Positions 33,948 through 45,322 of a stretch of 64,000 nucleotides of DNA are shown here, one piece after another (position 1 is the first letter of the stretch; each line of letters begins with the position of its first letter). The DNA is taken from the NCBI GenBank assembly GCA_026225945.1, contig JAMJFZ010004031.1:8260001-8324000 (forward strand). Reading direction: 5' to 3'. Below the pieces are notes generated by a model. The model saw nothing but the letters and a program-made list of their open reading frames with translations. It was not told the DNA's origin and did not search any database. Made by a program: the position numbers and the translations under genes. This DNA comes from Cricetomys ansorgei. Its lineage: Eukaryota; Chordata; Mammalia; Rodentia; Nesomyidae.

Positions 33948-34978
33948 TACTGTCACACTTCATACATTAACTATTGAAGGCCCAGGACAACCACCGGCAA
34001 ATTATACATAATCTATAACAAGTCAAAGGCCCGTATATTGCTTTTTTAGCAAATTGCCTTGCTTATAAGAGGAAAGGTATTCACTGTGGTTTCTCCAAGT
34101 CATTTCTTTCTAAGACTTAGGGGGAATGCTGAGATCGCAGGGCAGTGGTGAGCGAGGACCAGAGAGCAACAACAAAAACGGGCACTCAGGAGTCAGAGCT
34201 GAGTCTTCTGCAAAGTGCTCCACCAGAAACCCAGCCCCGCACCCCCACCTCTCCTCCTCCTCCTCTCGTCACCTATCATATTGGCATTCCCCCTAAAACT
34301 AGATCCCTCTTTCTTACCTGATCTCTTCTCACAGCTGGCTTAATTAGCACATTACTGTCTTCACAATATGGCTTCCTTACAGCCTGGCTTTGTTTGGACT
34401 CTAGTCTATGGCACAGCCTTTTTATTCATCCTTCATATTATTCCCTACTTTCACCTACCACATGCTCTATTTCCCAATCAGATTCTTATGGATGATCAGA
34501 TGATTGGTCCATTTGTCCCTTTTTAAATAGAGACTTTTGAGTCATGCTACCTCATCAGTTGCTCTCTGATCTATATTTCGGCTCCCCCTACTCCAATCCT
34601 TTATATAAAAGACAGATTTATATGGCACAGAAAATATAGTGACCCTCAAATGTCTCTTTAGCTAGGACAGTATAAAGCCACGTATACTACAACACCATTT
34701 TCCATACCTTCTCACTTTATGCTCTAGAATAACAGTCCCTTCCTAGGCATAGTCACAGCAAATACATGTGAGCTGGGGACATCTTTGGCATCAGATTATC
34801 TCAATAGAACTTCAACTATTGGTGGGGTTGAATGCCAAATGACCGACCAGGAGATGATAGCTGCAGCCACATCTCCAAGAAGCCTCCCTTGCTCTGAGGA
34901 TCAATAATATATATCCTTATTGGAGAGGCAATAAGGTGAGAGTACAATGCAGAAGCAATTTAAAACATCTAGCTTGGA
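33948..34978. other. Low-copy DNA
   Basis: About 1 kb with no named repeat and no supported gene. Confidence 0.5.
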
Positions 34979-35036
34979 GGCTGGAGCTGGAGTTCAGTTG
35001 GTATACCGCCTGCCTAGCCCTGCTCAGCCACTCTCT

Positions 35037-35091
<55 letters not shown>

Positions 35092-35260
35092 TAGACACTC
35101 TCTTTATTGAGGCCATCGGTTCCATTCCTGGTACCACATACACAATGTGTGGTGGTACATGCCTGTAATCACAGGACTCACTCATCCTAGATTGCATAGC
35201 TAGTTTGAGGCCAACCTTGGCTACATAAAACCTTGTCTCAAAAGAATAAATTAATTATAT
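34979..35260 (+). mobile_element. RSINE1/B4 SINE interrupted by (GATA)n(GACA)n
   Basis: An ID-like head (ggaggctggagctggagttc ... cgcctgcctagccc) and a B1-like body (gtggtggtacatgcctgtaa ... tacataaaaccttgtctc) are separated by the microsatellite at 35036-35091. Confidence 0.75.
35036..35091 (+). repeat. (GATA)n(GACA)n compound microsatellite
   Basis: About nine GATA units run into five GACA units. Confidence 0.98.
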
Positions 35261-35944
35261 GTGTGTGTGTATATGTGTACCTTTCTTACCCCTGCTGGTA
35301 ATTTATTATGTTCTTAATTTTGGCATAGCATAAATTTAAAAAATATTATGCAAATATATCTTTTTTATCAGCAAATTATTTTTAGTCTTTGGTCTTGAAT
35401 CCTAACATTTTATATATAGCATATTTGGCCTGTAGCAAATGTATTAATTATTAATGTTTTAAGCAGCACATAATAGTTTATATGTGGATAACAAACTAAG
35501 ATACTCCCTGGACTTGAAGAGAAAGGAAGCCGTTTTCAGAGACATCAGATTTGGCTATCTGGGTCTTCTAGAACAGACTGAGCTTGTTGGCTGGCTGCAT
35601 TCCAGCTCTGCAGGGCTGGATGCTTCTAGGCAAAAGAACAGAGAGAAAAGCTGCATTGTGGGTGCCCCCAAGTGGGTACTCTCTGCGGTGCACACTGCAG
35701 AATCTCTGGGCAATGCCGCTAGTGTGAGTTCATGTGTGTAAGGTGCTTTCAGAGACAGGGGAAAACTGAAAGGTGTGTACGTTTTTCAGCAAGCATCTCT
35801 CGTTGTCAAATACTAACAACTGAGCCAGTATTCAATAAAGTGTTCCAGATTACCGTAGGTTATTTATTTTCTAGCACACGTATCTTAAAGGAAGGATTTA
35901 AAGTTATGTCTTATGAAAGCATGGAACAGAAAAATAATAGACTT
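35261..35944. other. Low-copy DNA
   Basis: No repeat recognised; the frame at 35484-35741 matches nothing I know. Confidence 0.5.
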
Positions 35945-36158
35945 TAGTACCAGATAAAACCTGACCTTGAACGTAACCTACTATGTGAACTTGGGCAACC
36001 ACTTCACCGCCATAATCCATGGTTGCCTTGTTTTTAAAGTGATTTTAGGAGTGGCTAAAAATCAATTTACTTCATAATAGCATACGTGATACAAGTCAAT
36101 ACATGTAATAGGACAGGGTCCAGCACAGTATAAGTGCTTAAGAAATACCATTTACCAT
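35945..36158 (+). mobile_element. MIR SINE
   Basis: ctactatgtgaacttgggca ... acagggtccagcacagtata ... agtgcttaagaaata matches the MIR core and 3' end. Confidence 0.75.
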
Positions 36159-36849
36159 TAGTATTTTATTTATTAATACTACTTTTATTAACAAGAGTGC
36201 TATACTTAGCATGCACTGAAAATAAAATATATGAATTGAAATATACTTGCATACTTACCGGAGCTCCTAGATACCTTTTCGATAAACTCCTTTCCTACTT
36301 TAATCATCCAGAGGCAATTTCTATTATTATAGTAGTGAAAAAGGACGGGGTTGACTTACATTCTTCCAAATGGTGACTAGTATGAGAGATAATGAAAAGG
36401 TGAAGAAAGGTTACAATTTATACTAGAATAAAGAGCTATAACAACTAAACATAATTTTGTACTAGATCTTGCATTAGAGACGGGTAAATTCAATACAGGG
36501 TATGGTTGAGATAACTGAAATATGAATTGTAGAGTGAATAAAAGTTTTATATCCATGTAGTATTTCCTAAATTTGATACAGTACTCTGGTTACATGAGAT
36601 AATCCTCTGGTTCTTAGGAAACATATGCAGAAATATCAGTAGACACAATGCTTACTTTCATATGGATGAGAAAATTAATAAAATTTATAAATTAATAAAA
36701 TTAATAAAATAAAATAAAAAATAATAAAATATGAGAGAATCTTTTTAGAGTTACAAAAAAGTCTATACATGTGGACAGTACTATATATGCCTATGTATGT
36801 GGAGACAGAGAGAGAGACAGAGAGAGAACTATCTAAGAGTTAAAGACAC
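36159..36849. other. AT-rich low-copy DNA
   Basis: Contains an (AATAA)-type run at about 36668-36730 and a short GA run at about 36801-36828. No gene. Confidence 0.5.
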
Positions 36850-37163
36850 AGAGCTGAGGAGATGGCTCAGAGATCAAGTTCTTGCTAAGCATGAGGACCT
36901 GAGTTCGGATCCCCAACACCCATGTAAAAAGCTGAGCACATCAGCACACACCTTTAATCCCAGACACATCCCTGGGGCTCAATGGCCAGTCAGCTGGCCT
37001 AATCCATGGGCTCCAGGTCCAGTGAAAGACCTGTCTAAAAATGTAAGGTAGAGAAAGATCAAGAAAGGCTTTAGATGTCAACCACTGCCTTCACACACAT
37101 GCACTTGCCCATGTCCATGCACACACAAGCAAACACATATATGAACACATACACAAAAATATG
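36850..37163 (+). mobile_element. B4 SINE
   Basis: agctgaggagatggctcaga ... ttcggatccccaacacccat ... cacacctttaatcccagaca ... CA-rich tail. Confidence 0.9.
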
Positions 37164-37243
37164 TTCAAAAATTAGTCAACAGTTGTCCTGTTCTTGTTAC
37201 TTTTCATTGTATAAATGTAAAGACTTAAAATTTCAAATTTTTA

Positions 37244-37380
37244 TGCAGAGTGTGGTGGTACATGCCTTTAATCCCAGCATTCAGGAGGCAGAGGTAGGCA
37301 GATCTCTGTGAGTTCAAGGCCAGTCTGATCTACTTAGTTCCAGGACAGCTAGGGCTACACAGAGAAAGCCTGTCTAAGAT
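37244..37380 (+). mobile_element. B1 SINE
   Basis: gcagagtgtggtggtacatg ... agcattcaggaggcagaggt ... gctacacagagaaagcctgt. Confidence 0.93.
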
Positions 37381-37432
37381 AGATAGATCGATAGAACTTC
37401 AAATTCTAAACTTAAAAATTAAGTGAAACACA

Positions 37433-37515
37433 TGACTGAGGATATAGCTTAGTGGTAGAGAGCTTTTCCAGCACACACAAGGTCCTGGATTCAAACCCCA
37501 GTATTGAAAAAAAAT
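37433..37515 (+). mobile_element. ID SINE
   Basis: gactgaggatatagcttagt ... gcacacacaaggtcctggat ... A-run tail. Confidence 0.88.
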
Positions 37516-37519
37516 TATT

Positions 37520-37602
37520 TGGATTGAGTATAAGCTCAGTAGTTGAATAATTGCCTAGCATGTGCAAGGCCCTAAGTTCAATATCCTGTACCATAAAAAA
37601 AA
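37520..37602 (+). mobile_element. ID SINE, second in tandem
   Basis: ggattgagtataagctcagt ... gcctagcatgtgcaaggccc ... A-run tail; directly follows the first ID. Confidence 0.88.
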
Positions 37603-38158
37603 ATTATTTAATTGAGTAATAACTAAATAAATATAAAAAATTAGTGTTTTCTTCATGTAATAACTACATGAAGTAAAACATTTATTTTTGCATTATAAAA
37701 TTTTGCATTATAAAATTAATATAAAGGTATAAGAGGTATTTAAGTGATCCCTGAAGAAAATATTACCTAACTATCTAAAACTTTGCAACAAACTCACAAA
37801 GTTATTGCAAATCATTGGCAAATAAAGTATGCTACATATTATAGCAGTATCTAATGAAGAATGCTGTCTAGTGTCTGATGTCTCTAAAGAATATTAAGTA
37901 TATTAGCTAATTCTTCTTGAGAGTTAAGAATTAAAGCATAAGTACTTTTTCTGCATGAAAAAAAAAATGTACATGCTATAAGAGCTCGTACAACTGCTGA
38001 CCTGTGAGACTGCACCTTCCACAGTGCTTGCCTGGATTTCTTTTAAGCACAGAAAACCACCCAAAACCCAACTTCAGCATCTGTCACCCACTGTTACTCT
38101 GGGAGAATAATCATTCCTGACTCATTTCCTGAAAATTTAAAGAACATTACATGTGGCA
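37603..38158. other. AT-rich low-copy DNA
   Basis: No feature recognised. Confidence 0.5.
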
Positions 38159-38365
38159 GGGCTGGAGAGATGGCTCAAGAGTTAAAAAATACTTAGTACT
38201 CTTTCAGAGAACCCCCATGGCAATTCAATCCCCGTAACTCCAAGTTCCAGAGGATCCAATGTCCTCTTCTGCCCTCCCATGGCCTCCTACACACATATGG
38301 TGCACACACATACACTCACGCACACACACATGCACACAAAATTAAATAAATAAATATTCTTTAAA
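38159..38365 (+). mobile_element. B2 SINE
   Basis: agggctggagagatggctca ... ccgtaactccaagttccaga ... tcttctgccctcccatggcc ... ATAAA tail. Confidence 0.9.
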
Positions 38366-38949
38366 ACTGGTAAGTAAGAGAAAGGATTAGCAATTCATCA
38401 TATCTTCTCTGTTCTAACTTAAGACAGTACAACAAAAATAGTTGGCAAGGGAAAATTCTTTGTAAAATAATGCCAGCTGATAAATGAAAAGGAAACGATA
38501 GAAAAGAACATTATCATTTTTCAGTTCTAATGAACTGGTGCATCTAGGCAGTATCATTAATGAGCATTAGAGTCACTAGGTGGAAAGCTGGTGGCAAACC
38601 TGACAATGAATCAATTCAAGCTGACCTCACTCGTCAATCTTACCGTCAAAAGAAAGACGAGCAGATATAATGTGTCAGTGCACATGGAAGAGCTATTTTA
38701 AGAAAGTAAAAATCCAATCTGACTAGGCCTGTGGAACAATCTACCGATTTACAGGAAGCATAAAGTTCTGATGAGCATATTAAGTAACATCAAGAAGATA
38801 AAATTATCAAGATGCAGAATGTGGGAAGCTATATGACTACAGTTCTTCAATTATTAAATATGACAAAAGGAAGGAGGAATCCGTAGGTTAGAAGAAGTGA
38901 TGTATAACTAGCTGTAGAACACAAACTTGTCCACAACCTATTTGCTTAC
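38366..38949. other. Low-copy DNA, possibly an old transposon
   Basis: Around 38590-38880 the sequence (gcagatataatgtgtcagtg, aatccaatctgactaggcct, atcaagatgcagaatgtggg) resembles an old mammalian element that I cannot name. Confidence 0.35.
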
Positions 38950-39064
38950 TTATTTTTGAAACAGAGTCTTCTATGCCCAGACTGGCCTGGAACTTGCACT
39001 CCTCCTGTCTGTCAGCGTCTTTCTTGAGTGCTAGGATGGTAGTTGTGCATTGCTATGCCTGGCC
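38950..39064 (-). mobile_element. Old B1-type SINE
   Basis: tgaaacagagtcttctatgc ... gactggcctggaacttgcac ... gctatgcctggcc. Confidence 0.75.
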
Positions 39065-39174
39065 AGATCCTTAAATTCAATGAACTTATTTAAAATATAT
39101 ACCATGAGACAATCAGGGGTGTGGATATCAACTGCAGCTGCATATTGATATTTAAAAATTATTGTTAAATATTT

Positions 39175-39322
39175 ATTTGTTTGTTTGTTTGTTCTTCAAG
39201 ACAGGGTTTCCCTGTGTAACTCTGGCCAACCTGGATGACCTCCAACCTGCCTGTCTCAGAGATCTGCCTGCCTCTGCCTCTCCAAGTGCTGGGATTAAAG
39301 GTATGTCACCACCATCCAGTTG
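39175..39322 (-). mobile_element. B1 SINE with (GTTT)n tail
   Basis: gtttgtttgtttgttcttca, agacagggtttccctgtgta, tgctgggattaaaggtatgt. Confidence 0.92.
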
Positions 39323-39597
39323 TTAAATATTTAAATGGGATAATGTCATTGAGATCATGGTTTCTCAGAAGAGTCCTTATGAAGATCACATTCAAACATT
39401 TATACTTTAAGTACTATAATTTCAGGTGTTGATTTCAAAATAATACGAGATAATGGGGAAAGGAAATGGGAAAATGGTATAATAAAACACGCAAGACTAT
39501 GTGTTGATGCTGCTGTAGCTAGGGGATAGGTGGAAATCTGTAACACATTTCCTTTTAACTATTATTATGTTTTACATTTCCATTACAAAACTATTAA

Positions 39598-39712
39598 CAG
39601 GCAACTGTGGTAGTGCCTGTAAGTGCTCAAGAGGAAGAAGCAGAATAATCACCATAAGTTTGAGGCCAGCCTAAGCTACATAGAGAGCTCCAAGCCAGCC
39701 AGGGCTATAGCT
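39598..39712 (+). mobile_element. Old B1-type SINE
   Basis: ggcaactgtggtagtgcctg ... gtttgaggccagcctaagct ... acatagagagctccaagcca. Confidence 0.75.
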
Positions 39713-39714
39713 GC

Positions 39715-39717
<3 letters not shown>

Positions 39718-39764
<47 letters not shown>
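39718..39764 (+). repeat. (GT)n microsatellite
   Basis: About 23 GT units. Confidence 0.99.
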
Positions 39765-39768
<4 letters not shown>

Positions 39769-39780
39769 TTCCTATTGAAT

Positions 39781-40830
39781 TTAAATTCACATTGATTACA
39801 TGGACATAGGTAGAGGAGTTACTTACTGGAGCATGAAGAACTAATCAGTGGCTACATCACCTCTCTCTCTCACTCGGTAGCCATTAACTGCCAATGGATC
39901 CTCAGGAAGGGAGGGGTCTCATGAGTCTCTCCTTCACCTGTGATGGAATGTTGGTGTCCCCAGTGTTGTGAGGGTCTTGCATATGTAACCAAAGCTGTTG
40001 TGCAATGTTATTCAAAAGTGCAATGGCCATTCCATGTCCAGGAAAGAATATTCATTTCCATCCTCCAACTCTTACATTCTTTCCACCCCCTCTTCTGTGA
40101 TAGTCCCCGAACCTTGGAGAGGAGGATAAGATCTAGATGTCCCATGTAGAGCTGAGCATTCGAAAGTCACTTTCTTAACTCTTTGACTAGGTCTGAGTCT
40201 CATTGTCAACCACCCACTGCAAAATGAAGTGTCACCGAAGGGTAAGAGCAGCACTAATCAACTTGTAGGTACAAATATAGACATTTAGGAAGCACTTTGA
40301 CAACTTGAGCATTTGCCAAAACAGTAGTAGGACATTCCCTTCTTGGGGCCTGTGACCTTCCAGCCAGGTAACTGTTCAGGTAATAGTACCAGGCATAATT
40401 CTCCTCCTATGGGGCAGGACTCAAATCCAAACAGAAAGCTGTTGGTTACTGCCCTAACAGTCATGCCACTATTGCACCGGTGGGGACAGCTTACCTAGCA
40501 GAGCACTACTGTAGCATGTAGTTCCTCCTCTGGGTGAGGTTGTTGATAATGTTTCTCACCCACCAGCCCACGTAGCACCTTCCAGTTAGTCAGCAGGTCA
40601 GTTCCAGCTTGTTTTCCCTATATCCTGAACCCAGATTACGTGGTGTCCTCAGCAATAGGGTATTATATGCAGCTTTGGAGCACTGGCAATGGCATGTGTT
40701 GCCTTGGCAGCCTCTAGGGGCTCTTGGTCAACAATTCATAGGAATGTATCTGGCACCGAGATTTTCACTTAATAACCAATGGGTTTCTGAGAGCCACATT
40801 ACCCATTCATGCAAGGTACCTTCATTCATA
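39781..40830 (+). mobile_element. Lx-type rodent L1 3' region, long copy
   Basis: gtcccagtgttgtgagggtc-like text, caatggccattccatgtcca, cttacattctttccaccccc, gagctgagcattcgaaagtc, gttggttactgccctaacag and ccttccagttagtcagcagg follow the same unit as 17735-18668 and extend it. Assignment to Lx/L1 is from memory. Confidence 0.6.
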
Positions 40831-40995
40831 GTCTTCTTTTTAAATTATATTTTAATGAGTTTCAAAAGACTTCCATCTGTTTTCTTTTTCCATGTCTCTT
40901 AAATTTTGGTTAACATTCTCTGACTTCTTCCTCCTTTTCTTTCCTTCCTCCAGTTTCTTTTGTTTTGTTGAGCAAACCAAAGATTGCTTATTTCA

Positions 40996-41114
40996 GCACT
41001 CTATACTACCCAGGCCAAGTTGCAATTCTCTATTTTGAGACAGCCTTGAACATATGATCCTCCTGTTTTAGGCTCCCAAATCGCTGGGATTATCATGCAC
41101 CCAACAAACCTGGC
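40996..41114 (-). mobile_element. Proto-B1/FLAM-like SINE
   Basis: tactacccaggccaagttgc ... gatcctcctgttttaggctc ... aaatcgctgggattatcatg. Confidence 0.65.
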
Positions 41115-41160
41115 TCTATTTTTAAAAGAAAATAGTGATCATTCCAATATATGTGAAGTG

Positions 41161-41254
41161 GCCTTTCTTTCTTTCTTTCTTTCTCTCTCTTTTCTTCTCT
41201 TTCTTCTCTTTCTTTCTTCCTTCCTTCCTTCCTTCCTTCCTTCCTTCCTTCCTT
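41161..41254 (+). repeat. (CTTT)n/(CTTC)n microsatellite
   Basis: Pyrimidine tetranucleotide run, the tail of the adjacent reverse B1. Confidence 0.98.
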
Positions 41255-41365
41255 TTGAGACAGGGTCTTTCTGTGCTTTCCTGGCTGTTCTGGAGCTCAC
41301 TATGTAGACCAGTTGGCCTCAAACTTGCAGATCCTCTTGCCTCTACTAAGAGTAGACGGGTGGTG
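41255..41365 (-). mobile_element. B1 SINE, partial
   Basis: gagacagggtctttctgtgc ... ctcactatgtagaccagttg ... cagatcctcttgcctcta; the 5' part is degraded. Confidence 0.85.
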
Positions 41366-41439
41366 GAGGACAAATATCTGAGTGTAGTTAGGAATTATGC
41401 TGGCTTAGTAAAGTGATAGTTGTAGGTTCTCCTCTAAGA

Positions 41440-41830
41440 TCCATGACTTCACTAGCCCTGGGGAGTTGGTTAGAAGGCATGATTCCCTTCTTATTGAGCA
41501 GGTCTTAAGTCCAATTAGAGAGCTGTTTGTTACTGCCCAGATATGTGTAGCACATCTTCACTCTTAGGGTTATCGTGCTAGGCTGGTCACTGTTGTGGTT
41601 CATGGGTATCATAGCTGTGTAGGACTGTTTGTTCTTCTCTTCTTTGGAAGCTTGCATAGTTCCTTCTGGTACCATGGAAGCTAGTCCTCAGGATAAAGGC
41701 TTTCAGGTGAGTTCCAGTTCAGGGGCCTCTTGCCCTAATCTGAAGTATATGGTGTCTTCAGCAGTAGGGACTTATCTTCCACCTCTGGGGACAGCCAAGG
41801 ATAGTGAATAATAAGCTATAATATTCTGGT
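41440..41830 (+). mobile_element. Lx-type rodent L1 3' region, second diverged copy
   Basis: ctagccctggggagttggtt, gagctgtttgttactgccca, gtgtcttcagcagtagggac align with 40360-40720 of the preceding copy but differ substantially. Confidence 0.55.
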
Positions 41831-42194
41831 TGTTTCCTGGACAACCCTGACCAACAACTTAAAAGACAGCTTCTCAAGACAAATGCTACATGTTCTTTCT
41901 CATCTGAGGCTTCTAGCTCCAAATCTTGTGAGTTCATATCCTAAGGTAATTGCAGAAACCAGGAAGGTAAAAATGGACCATTGCCGATATAGTGATGGGG
42001 GCAAGAGAGAAGGGAATAGCAGGGTACAAGTGATCTGAATGGGAAAATGGGGGCTCTAATTAGGGAAGGAGAAGGAGATAAATACATAAGGAAAGAGGAT
42101 AAAAAAATAATAATATGTCTGAAAAAGTCATAAGGAATCATACTATTAACTATAAAAATATCATAATACAGGTAACACTGTGAATATATGAATG

Positions 42195-42196
<2 letters not shown>
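41831..42196. other. Low-copy or repeat-derived DNA
   Basis: No clear family; purine-rich at 42000-42090. Confidence 0.4.
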
Positions 42197-42256
<60 letters not shown>

Positions 42257-42264
42257 TAGACAGA
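42197..42264 (+). repeat. (GATA)n(GACA)n compound microsatellite
   Basis: About eight GATA then about seven GACA units. Confidence 0.98.
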
Positions 42265-42289
42265 ATTGAAATAATTTTTTTTTTCTATC

Positions 42290-42615
42290 TGTGTTGCTTG
42301 TACCCACCACAGGATCCTTCAAGCATGGGTAGAGTTGGCGCAGAGCCAGAATACAGACTACGGGAGTCAAGTGAGTGGCAAAAGGCAGACTCAGTTTATT
42401 ACATGGGGGGAAGCCTATTATACCCTTCACCTGGCCCAGCATCCCATTGGCTGCCAGACTGCAGCAGCTGCTCCCTGGGCGTGTCCAGGTAGTTCTGTCT
42501 CTGGGCATGTCAGGGCAGGTTTGTCTCTGTGTATGTCCACGTGAGTCTCAGGCCTTGTCCAGTTTTCTCCTACATATCTGGGCTGACAATGCCTGCCCCC
42601 AAAGACAATCTAACA
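42290..42615 (-). mobile_element. Solo LTR, minus orientation
   Basis: Read on the minus strand it begins TGTTAGATTG and ends CAAGCAACACA. It has in order a CCAAT box (42446-42450), a TATA-like box (42416-42422) and AATAAA (42395-42400). No target duplication is clear and no coding part is attached. Confidence 0.7.
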
Positions 42616-42764
42616 AAAGCCCCAACACCAGACATGAGTTACATAGTTTTAAAAGATCATTTTTTTAAAGAAGTTGATCAGATATCAAAGAATGTGCCAA
42701 TGAGGCTGATCATCAGTGTTTTGGCAGACTAAAGATCCAAATTAAATAAAAACGCCGAGGCAAG

Positions 42765-42815
42765 AGATCTCTAGAGGTCTAGATCTCTAGATGCTCTAGA
42801 ATTAGATCTCAGAGG
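42765..42815. repeat. Short AGATCT/CTCTAGA-rich cluster
   Basis: AGATCT occurs at 42765, 42781 and 42804, with CTCTAGA-type palindromic units between. Confidence 0.8.
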
Positions 42816-42902
42816 TAAGGATGTTTGTCTAAGTAATCTGGCAACAGCAAAGAGAGGCAGTAAAGAAGAAGTTTGGTCTAATTCTAACCTTTACCCTACT
42901 GT

Positions 42903-42930
42903 CACCACCACCACCACCACCACCACCCCA
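42903..42930 (+). repeat. (CAC)n microsatellite
   Basis: About nine CAC units. Confidence 0.97.
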
Positions 42931-43084
42931 CACACAGCCTAGTTCTGTTGATTTGGGTTTCCACTCTCCATCTGTATTTGGCTGCACATGTTTGGATTGT
43001 ATCCACATGAGGTAACTGAAGACACTGAGTTCCCTGTGAATTTTACTGAGGCAGAGCAGACAGTTACAAAGTATCTCTCAAAAC

Positions 43085-43400
43085 TGTGGAATAGTCACAC
43101 AGATATGTGTCCAGAGGGTGCTTGCAAGCCAGCTCTCATCCTAAAGAGTTGGCAGAGTTTGGCCCCTCCCCTCTGTGCTGACAGACCACAGATCACAACA
43201 AAATTCCACCCCCTTCAAGGGGTGGGCTTATTGGCAAAATTGCTTATCTGTTTTAACCAATGCATTACCTCTGAATACCAAAAGACTCTCCCTTGCTCCC
43301 AACCAAATAAATGCACAACCCCCGCATTAAACCAGAAAGAATGTCCCTCTGGTAGCACCTTCTGAGTTGCTGTTCTCACTAGCCCTGGGCTCCGATCAAA
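43085..43400 (+). mobile_element. ERV LTR, copy A of a family shared with 48044
   Basis: tttggcccctcccctctgtg, caaaattgcttatctgtttt and a ccccgcattaaaccagaaag segment align in order with 48090-48400. The central TATA-bearing part seen in copy B is reduced here. Confidence 0.6.
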
Positions 43401-43785
43401 GGCAGATGTATACACGATGAAGACCCACACCACCCATGCTGCTTCCCACAGCAGCTTCCCACCTGGGAGCAGCAGCAGCCATAGGCCAGCTGTGGCTGCT
43501 TCACAGGACAAGAGAAGCCATGGTCAGACAAGTAGATGAGATTCATTCCAACAAAAACTTTAAATGCCCTGAATAAGCCTGGTCTCATGGTACCTTGGAG
43601 ATCTCATCATCACTTGCTCGCTACTGCTGCTCCTATCTGTGGCACTGTACAAATGTAAGGCCCATAACAAATGGCCTATCTCATATGACAACGGGTAACT
43701 CAACAGCCTGAATTCCAAATCAAGCACCCCCCTTTGTGCTTTCATATTAATGGACCATACACGGAATCAAACAAGAGCTTGATAA
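43401..43785. other. Unassigned DNA next to the LTR
   Basis: Possibly more of the same ERV; GC-rich around 43420-43500. No gene supported. Confidence 0.35.
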
Positions 43786-44190
43786 CTTTTTTAGTTTCAA
43801 AATGCTGCTATAACGAATTGTCACAAACTTAGTGACCTACAGCTATGCAGATTGGCTAACTCCTAGTTTTGGAGTTCAGAAGTCTAACATGGGTCTCAGT
43901 AGACTAAACTTCCTGTATGGGAAGCGTTATGCTCCTTCTGAAGGCTGTATAGGAAAATCTACTCTGAGCCCTTTCTATATCCTGGAAACTACCCACAGTT
44001 GTTACCTGGAGGCCACTTCCTTATTTTCTATCTTGTAACTATTAGTAGAATCTTTCTCATGCTGTACCACTCTAAATGTGCTTGTATCACCACAACCCCC
44101 GACTCCTCTCTGCTTCACTTAGAAAGTGTGACCGTGTGCTCATCCAGATACAAGGTAATTCTCTCATCTCAATAGTCTTACCTTAATCTC
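43786..44190 (+). mobile_element. MLT2-like (ERVL) LTR
   Basis: aatgctgctataacgaattg, cacaaacttagtgacctaca, cagaagtctaacatgggtct and ccttctgaaggctgtatagg follow the MLT2 5' region. Confidence 0.65.
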
Positions 44191-44296
44191 GTCTCTGAAG
44201 TCCCTTTCACCATGTGAAGAAACACATTCACTGCCCTGAGGATTAGGAGGAGGCAGAATTGAAGCAACATCCTACCTATCAAAAGGACCCTCCATG

Positions 44297-44443
44297 CCAG
44301 ACATGATGACTCCCCCTGTAATCGCAGTGTAGGGGAGGTGGAGGCAAGGGAATTGGGAGTTCAAGTCAACACTGACCACACAATCTGTTCTAGGCCAGCC
44401 TGTGCAATATGAGATTGTGTCTATAAAAAAAATAAAAAGACCC
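44297..44443 (+). mobile_element. Old B1/PB1 SINE
   Basis: ccagacatgatgactccccc ... ggaggtggaggcaagggaat ... gagattgtgtctataaaaaa. Confidence 0.75.
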
Positions 44444-44649
44444 TCCAAAAACTCATCTAAAGAAATTACAGAGCAGAATAAACAAGTTCTGACAATAAAT
44501 CCCTTTCTCTACATAGGGCTGAGACCTTTTATACTCTTGATGTAGGCAAGGGTAGGGCAAGAGGAGAAGAAAGGCATGGGAAATATGGTGTGCCTCTTGG
44601 AGACAACATGGGGAAACAATTAAATAATTTAATTGGCCAGTTAATTTAG
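44444..44649. other. Low-copy DNA
   Basis: No feature recognised. Confidence 0.4.
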
Positions 44650-44892
44650 GGATTGGAGAGATGGCTCAACAATTAAAAGTAATTAAGAGCACTTGTTGCT
44701 CTTGTAGAGGACCTGAGTTTGATTCCCAACACCACAGAACACCTTAACAGTCTGTAACTCCAGTTCCAGGATCTAGTGTCCTCCTCTGGTTTCCTCAAGC
44801 ACCAGGTACACCCACAGTGCTCTTACACACTTGCAGGAAAAACACTCATACACATAAAATAAAGTAAAAATGAATAAATCTTTTTAAAAAAC
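44650..44892 (+). mobile_element. B2 SINE
   Basis: ggattggagagatggctcaa ... gcacttgttgctcttgtaga ... acataaaataaagtaaaaat. Confidence 0.93.
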
Positions 44893-44899
44893 ATTTAAG

Positions 44900-45062
44900 G
44901 CCAGTCGGTGGTGGTGCACACCTTTAATCCCAGCACTCAGGAGGCAGAGGCAGGTGGATCTCTGTGAGTTTGAGGCCAGCCTGGTCTACAGAGTAGTTCC
45001 TGAACACCCAGAGTTACAACAGGGAAACCCTGTCTCTAAAAACCAAAAAAAAAAAAAAAAAG
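44900..45062 (+). mobile_element. B1 SINE
   Basis: ggccagtcggtggtggtgca ... gagttacaacagggaaaccc ... A-run tail. Confidence 0.95.
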
Positions 45063-45204
45063 GGAAAAAATATTTAAAGTAAATTAAAATTAAAATGAGT
45101 CTAAAATATAAACATTGTTTTTTTTTTTTTTTTAGTGACTTGAAGAATTTTTGTTCCTGGGTTGTTTGGGGGACAGGACAGGATAGAGGAAGAGTTGCTT
45201 TGGT

Positions 45205-45322
45205 TTGGTTTTTTGGAGACATTATTTCATTATGTTGCCTAGGCTGGCTTCAAAGTGATGAACTCCAACTGATGCTCCTGTCTCCACCTTTCATCATCTG
45301 GGACTACAGATGTACAACACTG
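45205..45322 (-). mobile_element. Proto-B1/FLAM-like SINE
   Basis: gagacattatttcattatgt, tgcctaggctggcttcaaag, ctgggactacagatgtacaa: Alu-like reverse monomer. Confidence 0.7.

Noticed and set aside
43215..43588. Overlapping minus-strand frames near the LTR
   Set aside because: They cover LTR sequence and its flank on both strands and show no conserved motif.
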